From: Candidatus Zixiibacteriota bacterium
Lineage (GTDB): Bacteria; Zixibacteria; MSB-5A5; JAUVRN01
DNA length: 5,809 nt
Assembly (NCBI GenBank): GCA_030597645.1
Contig: JAUVRN010000146.1
Coordinates: 1-5,809 of the forward strand
Direction of reading: 5' to 3'
Shown: positions 1 through 5,578 of the stretch, one piece after another
Numbering within the stretch: the first letter of the stretch is position 1
Layout: every line of letters starts with the position of its first letter
Translations under genes and position numbers: made by a program
Notes under the pieces: model-generated
Database searches by the model: none
What the model saw: only the letters and a program-made list of their open reading frames with translations
What the model was told of the DNA's origin: nothing

Positions 1-5
1 ATCAT
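1..5 (-). CDS. Start of the gene after ruvC, probably ruvA (partial, 5 nt)
   Basis: On the minus strand an ATG at 5-3 overlaps the TGA stop of ruvC at 4-2, the ATGA arrangement of translationally coupled genes. Only ATGAT is inside the window, so the second residue is Ile or Met. RuvA proteins usually begin Met-Ile, and ruvA commonly follows ruvC, so ruvA, the Holliday-junction-binding subunit of the RuvAB branch-migration motor, is the best guess. This is inferred from five bases and gene order, so it is tentative. Confidence 0.4.
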
Positions 6-526
6 GAGCGGATCTGCGCGGGTATGGCGCGCCGGTGCAGCGCAGCCAGGGCCACGGCCAGCGCGTCGCAGGCATCGGCAGAGTCAGGAGGATTGTCGAG
101 TTGCAGAAGCGCCACCACCATGGCAGCCACCTGTTCTTTGGCTGCGCCGCCCGTGCCTACCGCGGCCTGCTTCACGGTTTTGGGCGACAGCTCCATCACG
201 TCCAAATCGGCAGCGGCCGCGGCGGCAAGTGCCGCCCCCCGCGCCTGACCGAGGGTCAGGGCCGACTTGACGTTCTTGTGGTAGAAGGCCTCTTCCACGG
301 CCACGCAGTCCGGCTGAAACTCGGAAATCACCTCACCGATTCGGATCTGGAGATGGTACAGTCTCTTCGCGATCGTCTCGCCGCGCGGCGGCCGGATGGT
401 GCCGGAATAGAGGGCGCGGGGCCGCTCGTGCTCATCGAACGTGACGATCCCCACGCCGGTAGCCACGAGGCCGGGATCGATCCCGAGGACCCGGTCAGGC
501 TTCAAACTGCTCCATGATGTCGTCAT
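2..526 (-). CDS. ruvC: Crossover junction endodeoxyribonuclease RuvC
   Basis: RuvC resolves Holliday junctions in the cytoplasm by paired symmetric nicks, working with the RuvAB branch-migration motor in recombinational repair. The protein is 174 aa from the ATG at 526 (E. coli RuvC is 173 aa). It has an RNase H-like fold with the four expected acidic residues: D17 in LGIDPG, E78 in VAVEEAFYHKN, and D151 and D154 in the C-terminal SADACDALAVAL helix. The family signature SALTLGQARG follows E78. The start is uncertain. The ATG at 526 overlaps the 3' end of yebC by 32 bp and has no evident Shine-Dalgarno. A TTG at 505 would give 167 aa beginning just before KPDRVLGIDPG, with GGAG four bases upstream. 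The overlap with yebC implies co-transcription and probably coupled translation. Product identity is secure. Confidence 0.96.
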   Translation of the reverse strand: MTTSWSSLKPDRVLGIDPGLVATGVGIVTFDEHERPRALYSGTIRPPRGETIAKRLYHLQIRIGEVISEFQPDCVAVEEAFYHKNVKSALTLGQARGAALAAAAAADLDVMELSPKTVKQAAVGTGGAAKEQVAAMVVALLQLDNPPDSADACDALAVALAALHRRAIPAQIRS

Positions 527-1244
527 CGATGTCGAAATTGGCGTACACACTCTGCACATCGTCGTGATCTTCGAGCGCTTCGAACAGCTTGAGCATCTGC
601 TCCGCCGACCTGCCCTCGAGCTTGACCGTGTTCTGGGGGATCATGGTCACGACCGCTTCGCCGACCTCCACGCCCGCTGTTTCAAGACCGTCCTTGACCA
701 CGTACAGCTGTGCGAACTCGGTGGTGACCAGGAACTGCCCGTCCTCGCTGGCGCCATCCGATGCGCCGCAGTCGAGGGCCGTCCTCATCAGGGTATCCTC
801 GTCGGTGCTTCCCTCCGGCACCGTGATCTGGCCGATTTTCTGGAAGATCCAGGCCACGCTGCCGTTCTCGCCGAGGTTGCCGTTGTGCTTGGTGATGATG
901 TGCCGGATTTCGGCGACGGTCCGATTCTTGTTGTCGGTGAGCACCTCGATATACATCGCGACACCGCCCGGACCATAACCTTCGTAGGTGGATTGCTCGT
1001 AGGTCACGCCCGGAAGCTCACCGGTGCCCTTCTGGATCGCCTTCTTGATGGTATCCGCGGGCATGTTCGCTTTCTTGGCGTTCTCCACGGCCGTGCGAAG
1101 GCGCGGGTTGGAATCGGCGTCACCACCCGCCTCTTTGGCCGCGATGGTAACCTCTTTGCCCAGCCGGGTGAACACCCGCCCGCGCTGGGCGTCGAGCTTG
1201 CCCTTCTTTCTCTTGATGGTAGACCATTTGGAATGGCCGGACAT
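495..1244 (-). CDS. yebC: YebC/PmpR (TACO1) family protein
   Basis: This is a full-length, 249-aa cytoplasmic member of the YebC/TACO1 family (E. coli YebC is about 246 aa). It opens with the hallmark GHSKW motif (residues 3-7) and a basic N-terminal segment rich in Lys and Arg. The conserved ENAKKANMP stretch, the YEGYGPGG motif, and the GxLGExGxVAWIF stretch follow, then the acidic C-terminal part. Bacterial members were long annotated as DNA-binding transcription regulators. The mitochondrial homologue TACO1 activates translation, and later work ties the family to relief of ribosome stalling at proline-rich stretches. A good ribosome-binding site, GGAGG at 1258-1254, lies nine bases before the ATG and fixes the start. 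The gene overlaps ruvC downstream, a widespread arrangement. Nothing is missing or broken. Confidence 0.97.
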   Translation of the reverse strand: MSGHSKWSTIKRKKGKLDAQRGRVFTRLGKEVTIAAKEAGGDADSNPRLRTAVENAKKANMPADTIKKAIQKGTGELPGVTYEQSTYEGYGPGGVAMYIEVLTDNKNRTVAEIRHIITKHNGNLGENGSVAWIFQKIGQITVPEGSTDEDTLMRTALDCGASDGASEDGQFLVTTEFAQLYVVKDGLETAGVEVGEAVVTMIPQNTVKLEGRSAEQMLKLFEALEDHDDVQSVYANFDIDDDIMEQFEA

Positions 1245-1288
1245 GCTGAGCGTCCTCCGTTCTAGACGTCCGTGGTTTGACGGGATGT

Positions 1289-1317
1289 AATATGAGCCTG
1301 CGTATCTCCCACGGCAA
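1289..1317 (-). promoter_or_regulatory. Weak candidate promoter for yebC-ruvC
   Basis: In the 147-bp gap before yebC the minus strand has TTGCCG (1317-1312) and, after 17 bases, CATATT (1294-1289), each four of six matches to the sigma70 hexamers. A TATTAC two bases further on is an alternative -10. This AT-richer patch is the only plausible promoter in the gap. I see no intrinsic terminator in the gap either, only short GC-rich hairpins without a T-run, so yebC may also be reached by read-through from the barrel genes upstream. Confidence 0.22.
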
Positions 1318-1391
1318 CCGTGAACGCTGGCTGCGCAGGCTGCCGCGGACGCCGCAGGCGGTTTACGCCGTGCGTTCCTGGGACAAAGAGG

Positions 1392-1982
1392 CTAGAACGG
1401 TCTGCCGCCGAAGGACAGCCGCAGGCCGGTCGTCCACCTCACGAACTGGCGGGATCCGCCCTCCGTGGGATAGTGGTGGTACACCAGCTCTGTGAACAGA
1501 CTCCACCGCTTTAGCTGACGGTGAACGCTGATGCCGACCCCGCCGGTCATGCCGACCCGGAGTACATCGGTCGGTTGCTCGGCGCCCGTGCCGGTCGCGA
1601 ACCAGCTTCGTTCCAGGCCGATGCCGATGCCGCCGGAAATGTACGGTGTGAACCACGACTCCGGATACAGCATCAGGCCGGCCTCGACGTCGGCGTTGAA
1701 GTAACTCAATCGTTGCAGGCCGGTATTGACCTGCGTGACTGCTTCGGCATCGAAGGCGGCGTAGGTGCCGCGCACGGCCAGTACCCAGCTGGGACTGAGG
1801 AAAAGGCCGGCGGAGAACATGGCGTCCTGGCCCGTCTTGACCTCATCCTCGAACTGGCCCGTGGGATCTGCCAGTCCCACGCCGGCCGACAGGACCAACT
1901 CGTTCTTCATGAACTGACCGCAGGCGGTACCGGCCCACGTTAGGCACAGAACGACGATCAGAGCGTAATACGATTTGCGCAT
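1392..1982 (-). CDS. Small outer-membrane beta-barrel protein
   Basis: This 196-aa protein is predicted to be secreted. Residues 1-22 form a signal peptide (basic MRK, hydrophobic core ALIVVLCL, probable cut near TACG/QF). The Cys at 21 lacks a proper lipobox because Gly is at -3, so it is probably not a lipoprotein. The mature part is alternating hydrophobic/polar strands with Gly-rich turns (GVGLADPTGQF, VRGTYAAF, TPYISGGIGIG, FTELVYHHY), which suits an eight-strand OmpA/OmpW-like barrel. It ends in Phe (LSFGGRPF), as expected of the BamA recognition signal. The same layout is seen in the barrel gene at 2698-3246. It is second in a two-gene unit, 38 bp after the previous stop. The ATG at 1982 has no clear ribosome-binding site; a TTG at 2003 has GGAGAG six bases upstream and would add seven residues. 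No specific function can be assigned. Confidence 0.82.
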   Translation of the reverse strand: MRKSYYALIVVLCLTWAGTACGQFMKNELVLSAGVGLADPTGQFEDEVKTGQDAMFSAGLFLSPSWVLAVRGTYAAFDAEAVTQVNTGLQRLSYFNADVEAGLMLYPESWFTPYISGGIGIGLERSWFATGTGAEQPTDVLRVGMTGGVGISVHRQLKRWSLFTELVYHHYPTEGGSRQFVRWTTGLRLSFGGRPF

Positions 1983-2020
1983 GGGTTGGACCGCGTACAG
2001 CAATACCCGCTCTCCGCAGA

Positions 2021-2578
2021 TCAGATGATTCGTACGCGTATGCCAGCCCAGAGATTGAAGTACTGCCAGTCCGGGTTGCTTCTGGACGTGCTCGTGATAA
2101 AGATCTTGTGATACAGGGCCGTAGCCGTAAACCCGAGGCGTGACCCGGACAGGTTGAAATCGACGCCGGCGCCGCCGTTGACCCCGAAGTTGGTTTCCTT
2201 GACCGTGCCGCCGACATCGCGGTTGTACAGGGCCAGGCCGAAGCGGATGTGAGGATCGCTGGTGGGCGTCGGTGAAATGATGTACTTGACGCTGGCGCCC
2301 AGCTCGAGGATGGTGGTCTTGGTGGTGTTGGAGCTCGCTCTCGGCGCCGCCTCGTTGTAGGCCACCGTGCCCGTGAGCACCCATACCGGCGCCAGCTTCA
2401 GATCGAGCTCACCGCCGACAGACCCCGACGCGGTGTACGCGTCGCTGGCATCGCCGGTGGGACCGGCCAGGCCGGCGACGACGGCCAGCGTCAATTCCAC
2501 GGCGTCTTCCGCCGGCGTCTGCGCCCAGACCGTGGCGGGTATGAGACTCGCTGTCAATACCAGTGCACGCAATCGCAT
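2021..2578 (-). CDS. Small outer-membrane beta-barrel protein
   Basis: This 185-aa protein has a clear signal peptide (MRLRALVLTASLIPATVWA, cut before Gln20) and a mature region of about 166 aa. Amphipathic beta strands with Gly, Asn and Asp turns run throughout: VELTLAVVAGLAGPTG, LAPVWVLTGTVAYN, a central LELGASVKYIISPTPTSDPHIRFGLAL split by a periplasmic-type turn, and a final strand FNLWAGIRVRII. This pattern fits the outer-membrane beta-barrel superfamily (OmpA/OmpW-like); the last residue is Ile rather than the usual Phe. The start is supported by a strong ribosome-binding site (GGAG at 2588-2585 within GAGGGGGAG), six bases from the ATG. It is first in its unit, about 28 nt downstream of the expected transcription start from the TATAAT box. 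The substrate or partner is unknown; the barrel call is by pattern, not by a family-specific motif. Confidence 0.8.
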   Translation of the reverse strand: MRLRALVLTASLIPATVWAQTPAEDAVELTLAVVAGLAGPTGDASDAYTASGSVGGELDLKLAPVWVLTGTVAYNEAAPRASSNTTKTTILELGASVKYIISPTPTSDPHIRFGLALYNRDVGGTVKETNFGVNGGAGVDFNLSGSRLGFTATALYHKIFITSTSRSNPDWQYFNLWAGIRVRII

Positions 2579-2613
2579 GATCGACTCCCCCTCGCGAACA
2601 GGATCGTGCTTCG

Positions 2614-2642
2614 ATTATACACGGTGTGCCGCGAACGGGCAC
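2614..2642 (-). promoter_or_regulatory. Promoter of the two-gene barrel unit
   Basis: A perfect TATAAT lies at 2619-2614 on the minus strand, 35 bases before the ATG at 2578, so transcription should start near 2607. The -35 is poor: the hexamer 17 bases upstream is GTGCCC (three of six matches), and there is no TGn extension. That position is occupied by the right arm of a perfect palindrome. A consensus -10 with a weak -35 overlapped by a dyad suggests a promoter that depends on, or is controlled by, a bound regulator (inference). Confidence 0.6.
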
Positions 2643-2645
2643 ACC
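2623..2645. repeat. Perfect 8-7-8 inverted repeat beside the -10 box
   Basis: GGTGTGCC (2623-2630) and GGCACACC (2638-2645) are exact reverse complements separated by seven bases. The arms end three bases from the TATAAT box and cover the -35 position. The arm centres are 15 bp apart, about one and a half helical turns. There is no T-run after it on the minus strand, and on the plus strand it is followed by eight A's, so it is not an intrinsic terminator by itself. A dimeric-regulator operator is the likeliest reading. A third partial copy, GGTGTGC, is at 2692-2698. Confidence 0.65.
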
Positions 2646-2674
2646 AAAAAAAAGAGGCGGACGCAGGCCGCCTC
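2646..2674 (-). terminator. Intrinsic terminator of the EF-G-like/barrel unit
   Basis: On the minus strand GAGGCGG (2674-2668), loop CCTGCGT, and CCGCCTC (2660-2654) form a perfect seven-pair GC-rich stem followed at once by eight T's (2653-2646). The stem can extend by a G-U and an A-U pair. It starts 23 bases after the TAG stop of the barrel gene at 2698, the classic position for Rho-independent termination. Confidence 0.92.
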
Positions 2675-2697
2675 CTGGAGGGATTGGTCGGGGTGTG

Positions 2698-3246
2698 CTA
2701 TTCCTCGCGTATGCCGATCGCCATGCCGATGTTGACGCTGAAGTAGCCCAGTCCGTCCGGATTGGCGAAGAAACCGTTGTACGTCGTTTCGGCGATAAAG
2801 GATACCTTGTCGCTGGCCTCATAATGCAACCCCAGGCCCGCCATGCCGCCCCATGCCGGTTCGGACAGGGCATTCTGAAAATTCTCCTTGTACCAGTAGA
2901 TGCCCCAGCCGCCGACGGCGTAGAGGCCGAACCGATTGTCCGGCGTGAAGAGCCGTTTGGCCTGCACGAGAAAATTGGTTATCACCATGGATTCCCGCAA
3001 GACCGCATCGTCGTTCGGTTTGAACTGACGGTATCCGCCCCGGAGTCCCACGGCCGTGCCGTCGGACACCGCATATTCCACCTGAGCCATAAACTCGGGC
3101 GCGGTACCGAATTCGTGCGAGAACGTGGCGACCGGAATGCCGATGCCACCCTGCAACGTCAGAACCACGTCACCCTTGAACTTTTGCGCTGCCGCAGGTT
3201 GTGTGCAGACGGCGACGAACATGAGAGCGGCCAGCCAGCGTTTCAT
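2698..3246 (-). CDS. Small outer-membrane beta-barrel protein
   Basis: This 182-aa protein has a strong signal peptide (MKRWLAALMFVAVCTQPAAA, cut before Gln21) and a mature part of about 162 aa. Amphipathic strands include GDVVLTLQGGIGIPVATF, AVGLRGGYRQF, RFGLYAVGGWGIYWY, GGMAGLGLHYEASDKVSFIAETTY and YFSVNIGMAIGI, the pattern of an eight-strand OmpA/OmpW-like barrel. The order of these blocks matches the protein at 1392-1982, so the two look like diverged paralogues. The chain ends in IREE rather than an aromatic residue, so the C-terminal sorting signal is not textbook. The ATG at 3246 is chosen because GGGAGG lies nine bases upstream and the signal peptide begins there; the reading frame is open further upstream but that stretch is Arg/Pro-rich. 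It lies 25 bp after the EF-G-like gene and just before a strong terminator. Its exact role is unknown. Confidence 0.83.
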   Translation of the reverse strand: MKRWLAALMFVAVCTQPAAAQKFKGDVVLTLQGGIGIPVATFSHEFGTAPEFMAQVEYAVSDGTAVGLRGGYRQFKPNDDAVLRESMVITNFLVQAKRLFTPDNRFGLYAVGGWGIYWYKENFQNALSEPAWGGMAGLGLHYEASDKVSFIAETTYNGFFANPDGLGYFSVNIGMAIGIREE

Positions 3247-3255
3247 CCTCAGCAT

Positions 3256-3261
3256 CCTCCC
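3256..3261 (-). promoter_or_regulatory. Ribosome-binding site that fixes the barrel gene start
   Basis: GGGAGG at 3261-3256 is nine bases before the ATG at 3246. An in-frame ATG at 3255-3253 directly abuts it with no spacing and so cannot be the start. This supports the later ATG and the clean signal peptide. Confidence 0.75.
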
Positions 3262-3271
3262 GTTCCGGGGC

Positions 3272-5359
3272 CTACGATCTGGCCTCGGCCTTGGCCTTCT
3301 CGGCCTCTTCGACAATCTTGGCCGCGATTTCGCGGGGTACTTCTTCGTAGTGGGAATACGAGCGCGTGTGGTGGCCCCGTCCCTGGGTCATGGAACGCAG
3401 ATCGCTCGAGTACTTGTACAGCTCCGCCAGCGGAATCTGTGCCTTGACCTTTTGAAACGGCCCTTCCGGTTCCATGCCCTGGATCTTGCCGCGGCGCGAC
3501 GACAGGTCACCGGTCACGTCACCCATGAATTCCTCGGGGACTACGACTTCCACGTGGTAGATCGGTTCGAGCAGGATCGGATTGGCCTGCCGGATCCCGT
3601 CACGGAATGCCATGGAACCGGCGATCTTGAATGCCATGTCCGAGCTGTCGACGTTGTGGTATTTGCCGTCGTACAGCTCGACCTTGATGTCGACGATGTG
3701 GAATCCCGCCAGGGCGCCCTGTAGCATCGTCTCTACGATGCCCTTTTCGACCGACGGAATGAACTTGTTGGGAATGACGCCGCCGACGATCGCGTCGACG
3801 AACTCGAATCCGCCGCCGCGGGCCAGAGGGGACACCTTGATGTACACCTCGCCGAACTGGCCACGGCCCCCGGTCTGTTTCTTGTGGCGGTAGTGGATGT
3901 CGGACTTGCCGCGAATCGTCTCGCGGTAGGGTATGCGCGGCTGCACCCGGTTGATCTCCACGCCGAATTTGCGCTTGAGCTTGGCCACCAGGACGTCGAG
4001 CTGCATCTCGCCCTGTCCGTAGATGAGCGTCTGCTTGATCTCTGGATCCACTTCCAGCCGGAAGCTGGGATCTTCTTCGCGCAATCGGCTCAGGCCCGTC
4101 CCCATTTTTTCGTCGTCACCCTTGGAATTGGGTGTGATGGCCTGCCGCATCACCGGCTCGGGAAAGATGAGGGTGGGAAACAGGATGGCGTCCTTGCCGT
4201 TGGACAGTGTGTCGCCGGTGTGCGTGTGCTTGAGCTTGACCGTGGCGCCGATGTCACCGGCCCCCAGTTCCTGAACGTCCTTGCGATTGTGCCCGTTGAG
4301 AATCGAGAGCTGCCCCAGGCGCTCATGTGCGTCACGCGTGGTGTTGCTCACGTCGACGCCCGAGTGCGCCTTGCCGGAAACGACACGGAAGATCGACAGT
4401 TCGCCAACGTGAGGTTCGGAGACGGTCTTGAACACGTACGCGGCAAACGAACCGGCCGGGTCGGCCTTGACGCGCACCTGGTCCTCGGTGCCCGGATGCG
4501 TGCCCTGCCAGTTCTCGCGCGCCTCCGGGGAGGGCGCGAAATCTACCAGGGCATCCAGCAAGAGAGGCGTACCCACCGCGGACGGACCCGCGCACGCGAG
4601 AATGGGATAAATCTCGCCCTTCAGTATGCCCGTGTGCAGTCCCTGGCGGAGTTCGTCGGGCGACAGATCACCCGCTTCAAAGAACTTCTCCAGGAGCGAA
4701 TCATCCGCTTCGGCGGCGGCTTCGACCACCTTGCCCTTCCACTCGGCCAGGGTCGCCGCCAGGTCGGCCGGCACCTCGAGCTTCTGGGGCTGGCCCTTGT
4801 CGTCGACGGCCTGTCCTTCGCCGGTCAGCACGCTGGCCACACCTTTGACGGTCACACCTTCGCTCACCGGCCAGGTAAGAGGCACGGCACGGGGACCGAA
4901 ACGGGCCTGCAGGGCCGCCACGACGGCGGCGAAGTCGACGTTTTCGCGATCGATTTTGGACAGCACGAACATCCGCGGCAGGTCCGAGACAACGGCCTGG
5001 CTCCATGCCTGTTCCGTACCGACCTCGATGCCCGATTGGGCTGAGACTACGATCAGAGCCATGTCGGCAACCGTGGCTGCTCCGGCCCACTCGCCCGAAA
5101 AATCGGCGAATCCGGGCAGGTCCAGCACATTGATCTTGGTGTCGCGCCAGACGCCGTGCAGCACGCCGGTCTGAATGGAGTTGTTGCGTTCGATTTCCTC
5201 CGGCGAGTAGTCCGAGGCCGTGCTGCCCTCTTCTACCGACCCGATGCGGGTGGTCTCACCTGTGACATAGAGGATCGATTCGGCGAGCATTGTCTTGCCC
5301 GCTCCCTGGTGCCCGAACAGGGCCACATTGCGTATTTGGTTGGGTGTAAAGTTCTTCAC
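3272..5359 (-). CDS. fusA: EF-G-like translational GTPase (second-type elongation factor G)
   Basis: This is a 695-aa cytoplasmic translational GTPase with all EF-G domains. The G domain (about 1-290) has P-loop GHQGAGKT (16-23), G3 DLPGF (80-84), G4 SKID (134-137) and G5 near CAGPSA (256-261). Domain II is about 300-395 and domain III about 400-475. Domain IV (about 476-600) has HYRHKKQTGGRGQFGEV (489-505) and the tip loop HNVDSSD with H568. Domain V (about 601-695) has PEEFMGDV and DLRSMTQGRG. Canonical EF-G has RGITI, DTPGH and NKxD; here these read RNNSIQT, DLPGF and SKID, as in the EF-G-like/EF-G2 subfamily rather than the housekeeping factor. Whether it translocates ribosomes or has another ribosomal role is unknown. 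The GTG at 5359 is chosen because KNFTPNQIRNVAL aligns with family N-termini and the promoter lies just upstream; its ribosome-binding site is weak (AAGG close by, GGGGAG 13 bases away). Confidence 0.92.
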   Translation of the reverse strand: MKNFTPNQIRNVALFGHQGAGKTMLAESILYVTGETTRIGSVEEGSTASDYSPEEIERNNSIQTGVLHGVWRDTKINVLDLPGFADFSGEWAGAATVADMALIVVSAQSGIEVGTEQAWSQAVVSDLPRMFVLSKIDRENVDFAAVVAALQARFGPRAVPLTWPVSEGVTVKGVASVLTGEGQAVDDKGQPQKLEVPADLAATLAEWKGKVVEAAAEADDSLLEKFFEAGDLSPDELRQGLHTGILKGEIYPILACAGPSAVGTPLLLDALVDFAPSPEARENWQGTHPGTEDQVRVKADPAGSFAAYVFKTVSEPHVGELSIFRVVSGKAHSGVDVSNTTRDAHERLGQLSILNGHNRKDVQELGAGDIGATVKLKHTHTGDTLSNGKDAILFPTLIFPEPVMRQAITPNSKGDDEKMGTGLSRLREEDPSFRLEVDPEIKQTLIYGQGEMQLDVLVAKLKRKFGVEINRVQPRIPYRETIRGKSDIHYRHKKQTGGRGQFGEVYIKVSPLARGGGFEFVDAIVGGVIPNKFIPSVEKGIVETMLQGALAGFHIVDIKVELYDGKYHNVDSSDMAFKIAGSMAFRDGIRQANPILLEPIYHVEVVVPEEFMGDVTGDLSSRRGKIQGMEPEGPFQKVKAQIPLAELYKYSSDLRSMTQGRGHHTRSYSHYEEVPREIAAKIVEEAEKAKAEARS

Positions 5360-5397
5360 GCCCTTGAGGTTGCTCCCCAGCGATAGGTTCCCAAAAA

Positions 5398-5412
5398 CCG
5401 CTATTTTAGCGG
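5398..5412. repeat. Palindrome over the -10 box, followed by a T-run
   Basis: CCGCTA (5398-5403) and TAGCGG (5407-5412) are exact reverse complements around three central bases; the dyad contains the whole TAAAAT box. Read on the minus strand the second arm is followed by five T's (5397-5393), so it also looks like a small intrinsic terminator for the gene ending at 5573. The stem is only six pairs with a three-base loop, so termination would be weak to moderate. It could be an operator, a terminator overlapping a promoter, or chance. Confidence 0.5.
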
Positions 5413-5431
5413 CGATAAGGGCCTGTGTCAA
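5403..5431 (-). promoter_or_regulatory. Strong sigma70-type promoter of the EF-G-like gene
   Basis: On the minus strand a perfect TTGACA (5431-5426) is followed after 17 bases by TAAAAT (5408-5403; five of six matches). Transcription should start near 5396, leaving a leader of about 37 nt before the GTG at 5359. This placement rules out the longer reading frame that could begin at a GTG at 5467. It is the best promoter in the window, and it probably drives the EF-G-like gene and the barrel gene behind it. Confidence 0.85.
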
Positions 5432-5450
5432 CCGGAATCGGAGTGGGGAT

Positions 5451-5578
5451 GTGTGCCGGGGGCGCACGCTCCTGGCTCAAGCGCGTGCCGGGGGCACAGG
5501 TTCTCGGCTCAGGCGTATACCGGGGGTGCCCATTCTCGGCTCAAGCGTGTACCGGGGGTGCCCATTCTCGGCTCAGTA
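5451..5578. repeat. Four tandem copies of a 32-bp imperfect repeat
   Basis: Copies lie at 5451-5482, 5483-5514, 5515-5546 and 5547-5578, with exactly 32-bp spacing and no spacers. Read on the plus strand, all four keep CCGGGGG at unit positions 6-12 and GGCTCA at 24-29. The third and fourth copies differ at only four of 32 bases; the first and second at seven, and the second and third at nine. The fourth copy contains the stop codon of the upstream gene at 5575-5573. Since 32 is not a multiple of three and stops interrupt it, the array is not coding. It ends 19 bp before the -35 box of the EF-G-like gene. Confidence 0.88.

Noticed and set aside
441..1265. Long plus-strand open frame of 274 aa
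   Set aside because: It lies fully opposite yebC, which has clear family motifs and a good ribosome-binding site; its own translation is compositionally odd and matches nothing I recognise.
1245..1391. Intrinsic terminator after the two barrel genes
   Set aside because: Only short GC-rich stems of four to six pairs are present and none is followed by a T-run.
1392..1982. Lipoprotein signal in the barrel protein (Cys at residue 21)
   Set aside because: The residues before the Cys are Gly-Thr-Ala, lacking Leu/Val/Ile at -3, and a barrel fold does not need a lipid anchor.
1983..2384. N-terminal extension of the barrel gene ending at 1392
   Set aside because: The frame stays open upstream but overlaps the other barrel gene; the extension is Arg/His/Gln-rich and would bury the signal peptide inside the protein.
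2623..2653. Plus-strand intrinsic terminator at the palindrome
   Set aside because: On the plus strand the hairpin is followed by A's, not T's, and no plus-strand gene ends here.
3884..5044. Plus-strand open frame of 386 aa
   Set aside because: It is the antisense shadow of the EF-G-like gene in GC-rich DNA, with His/Arg/Gly-rich composition and no domain.
5360..5467. N-terminal extension of the EF-G-like protein from a GTG at 5467
   Set aside because: It would place the start upstream of the TTGACA-17-TAAAAT promoter and inside the repeat array, and family proteins begin just before the IRNVAL strand.
5451..5578. CRISPR array
   Set aside because: The 32-bp units are contiguous with no unique spacers and no cas genes nearby; this is a tandem repeat.
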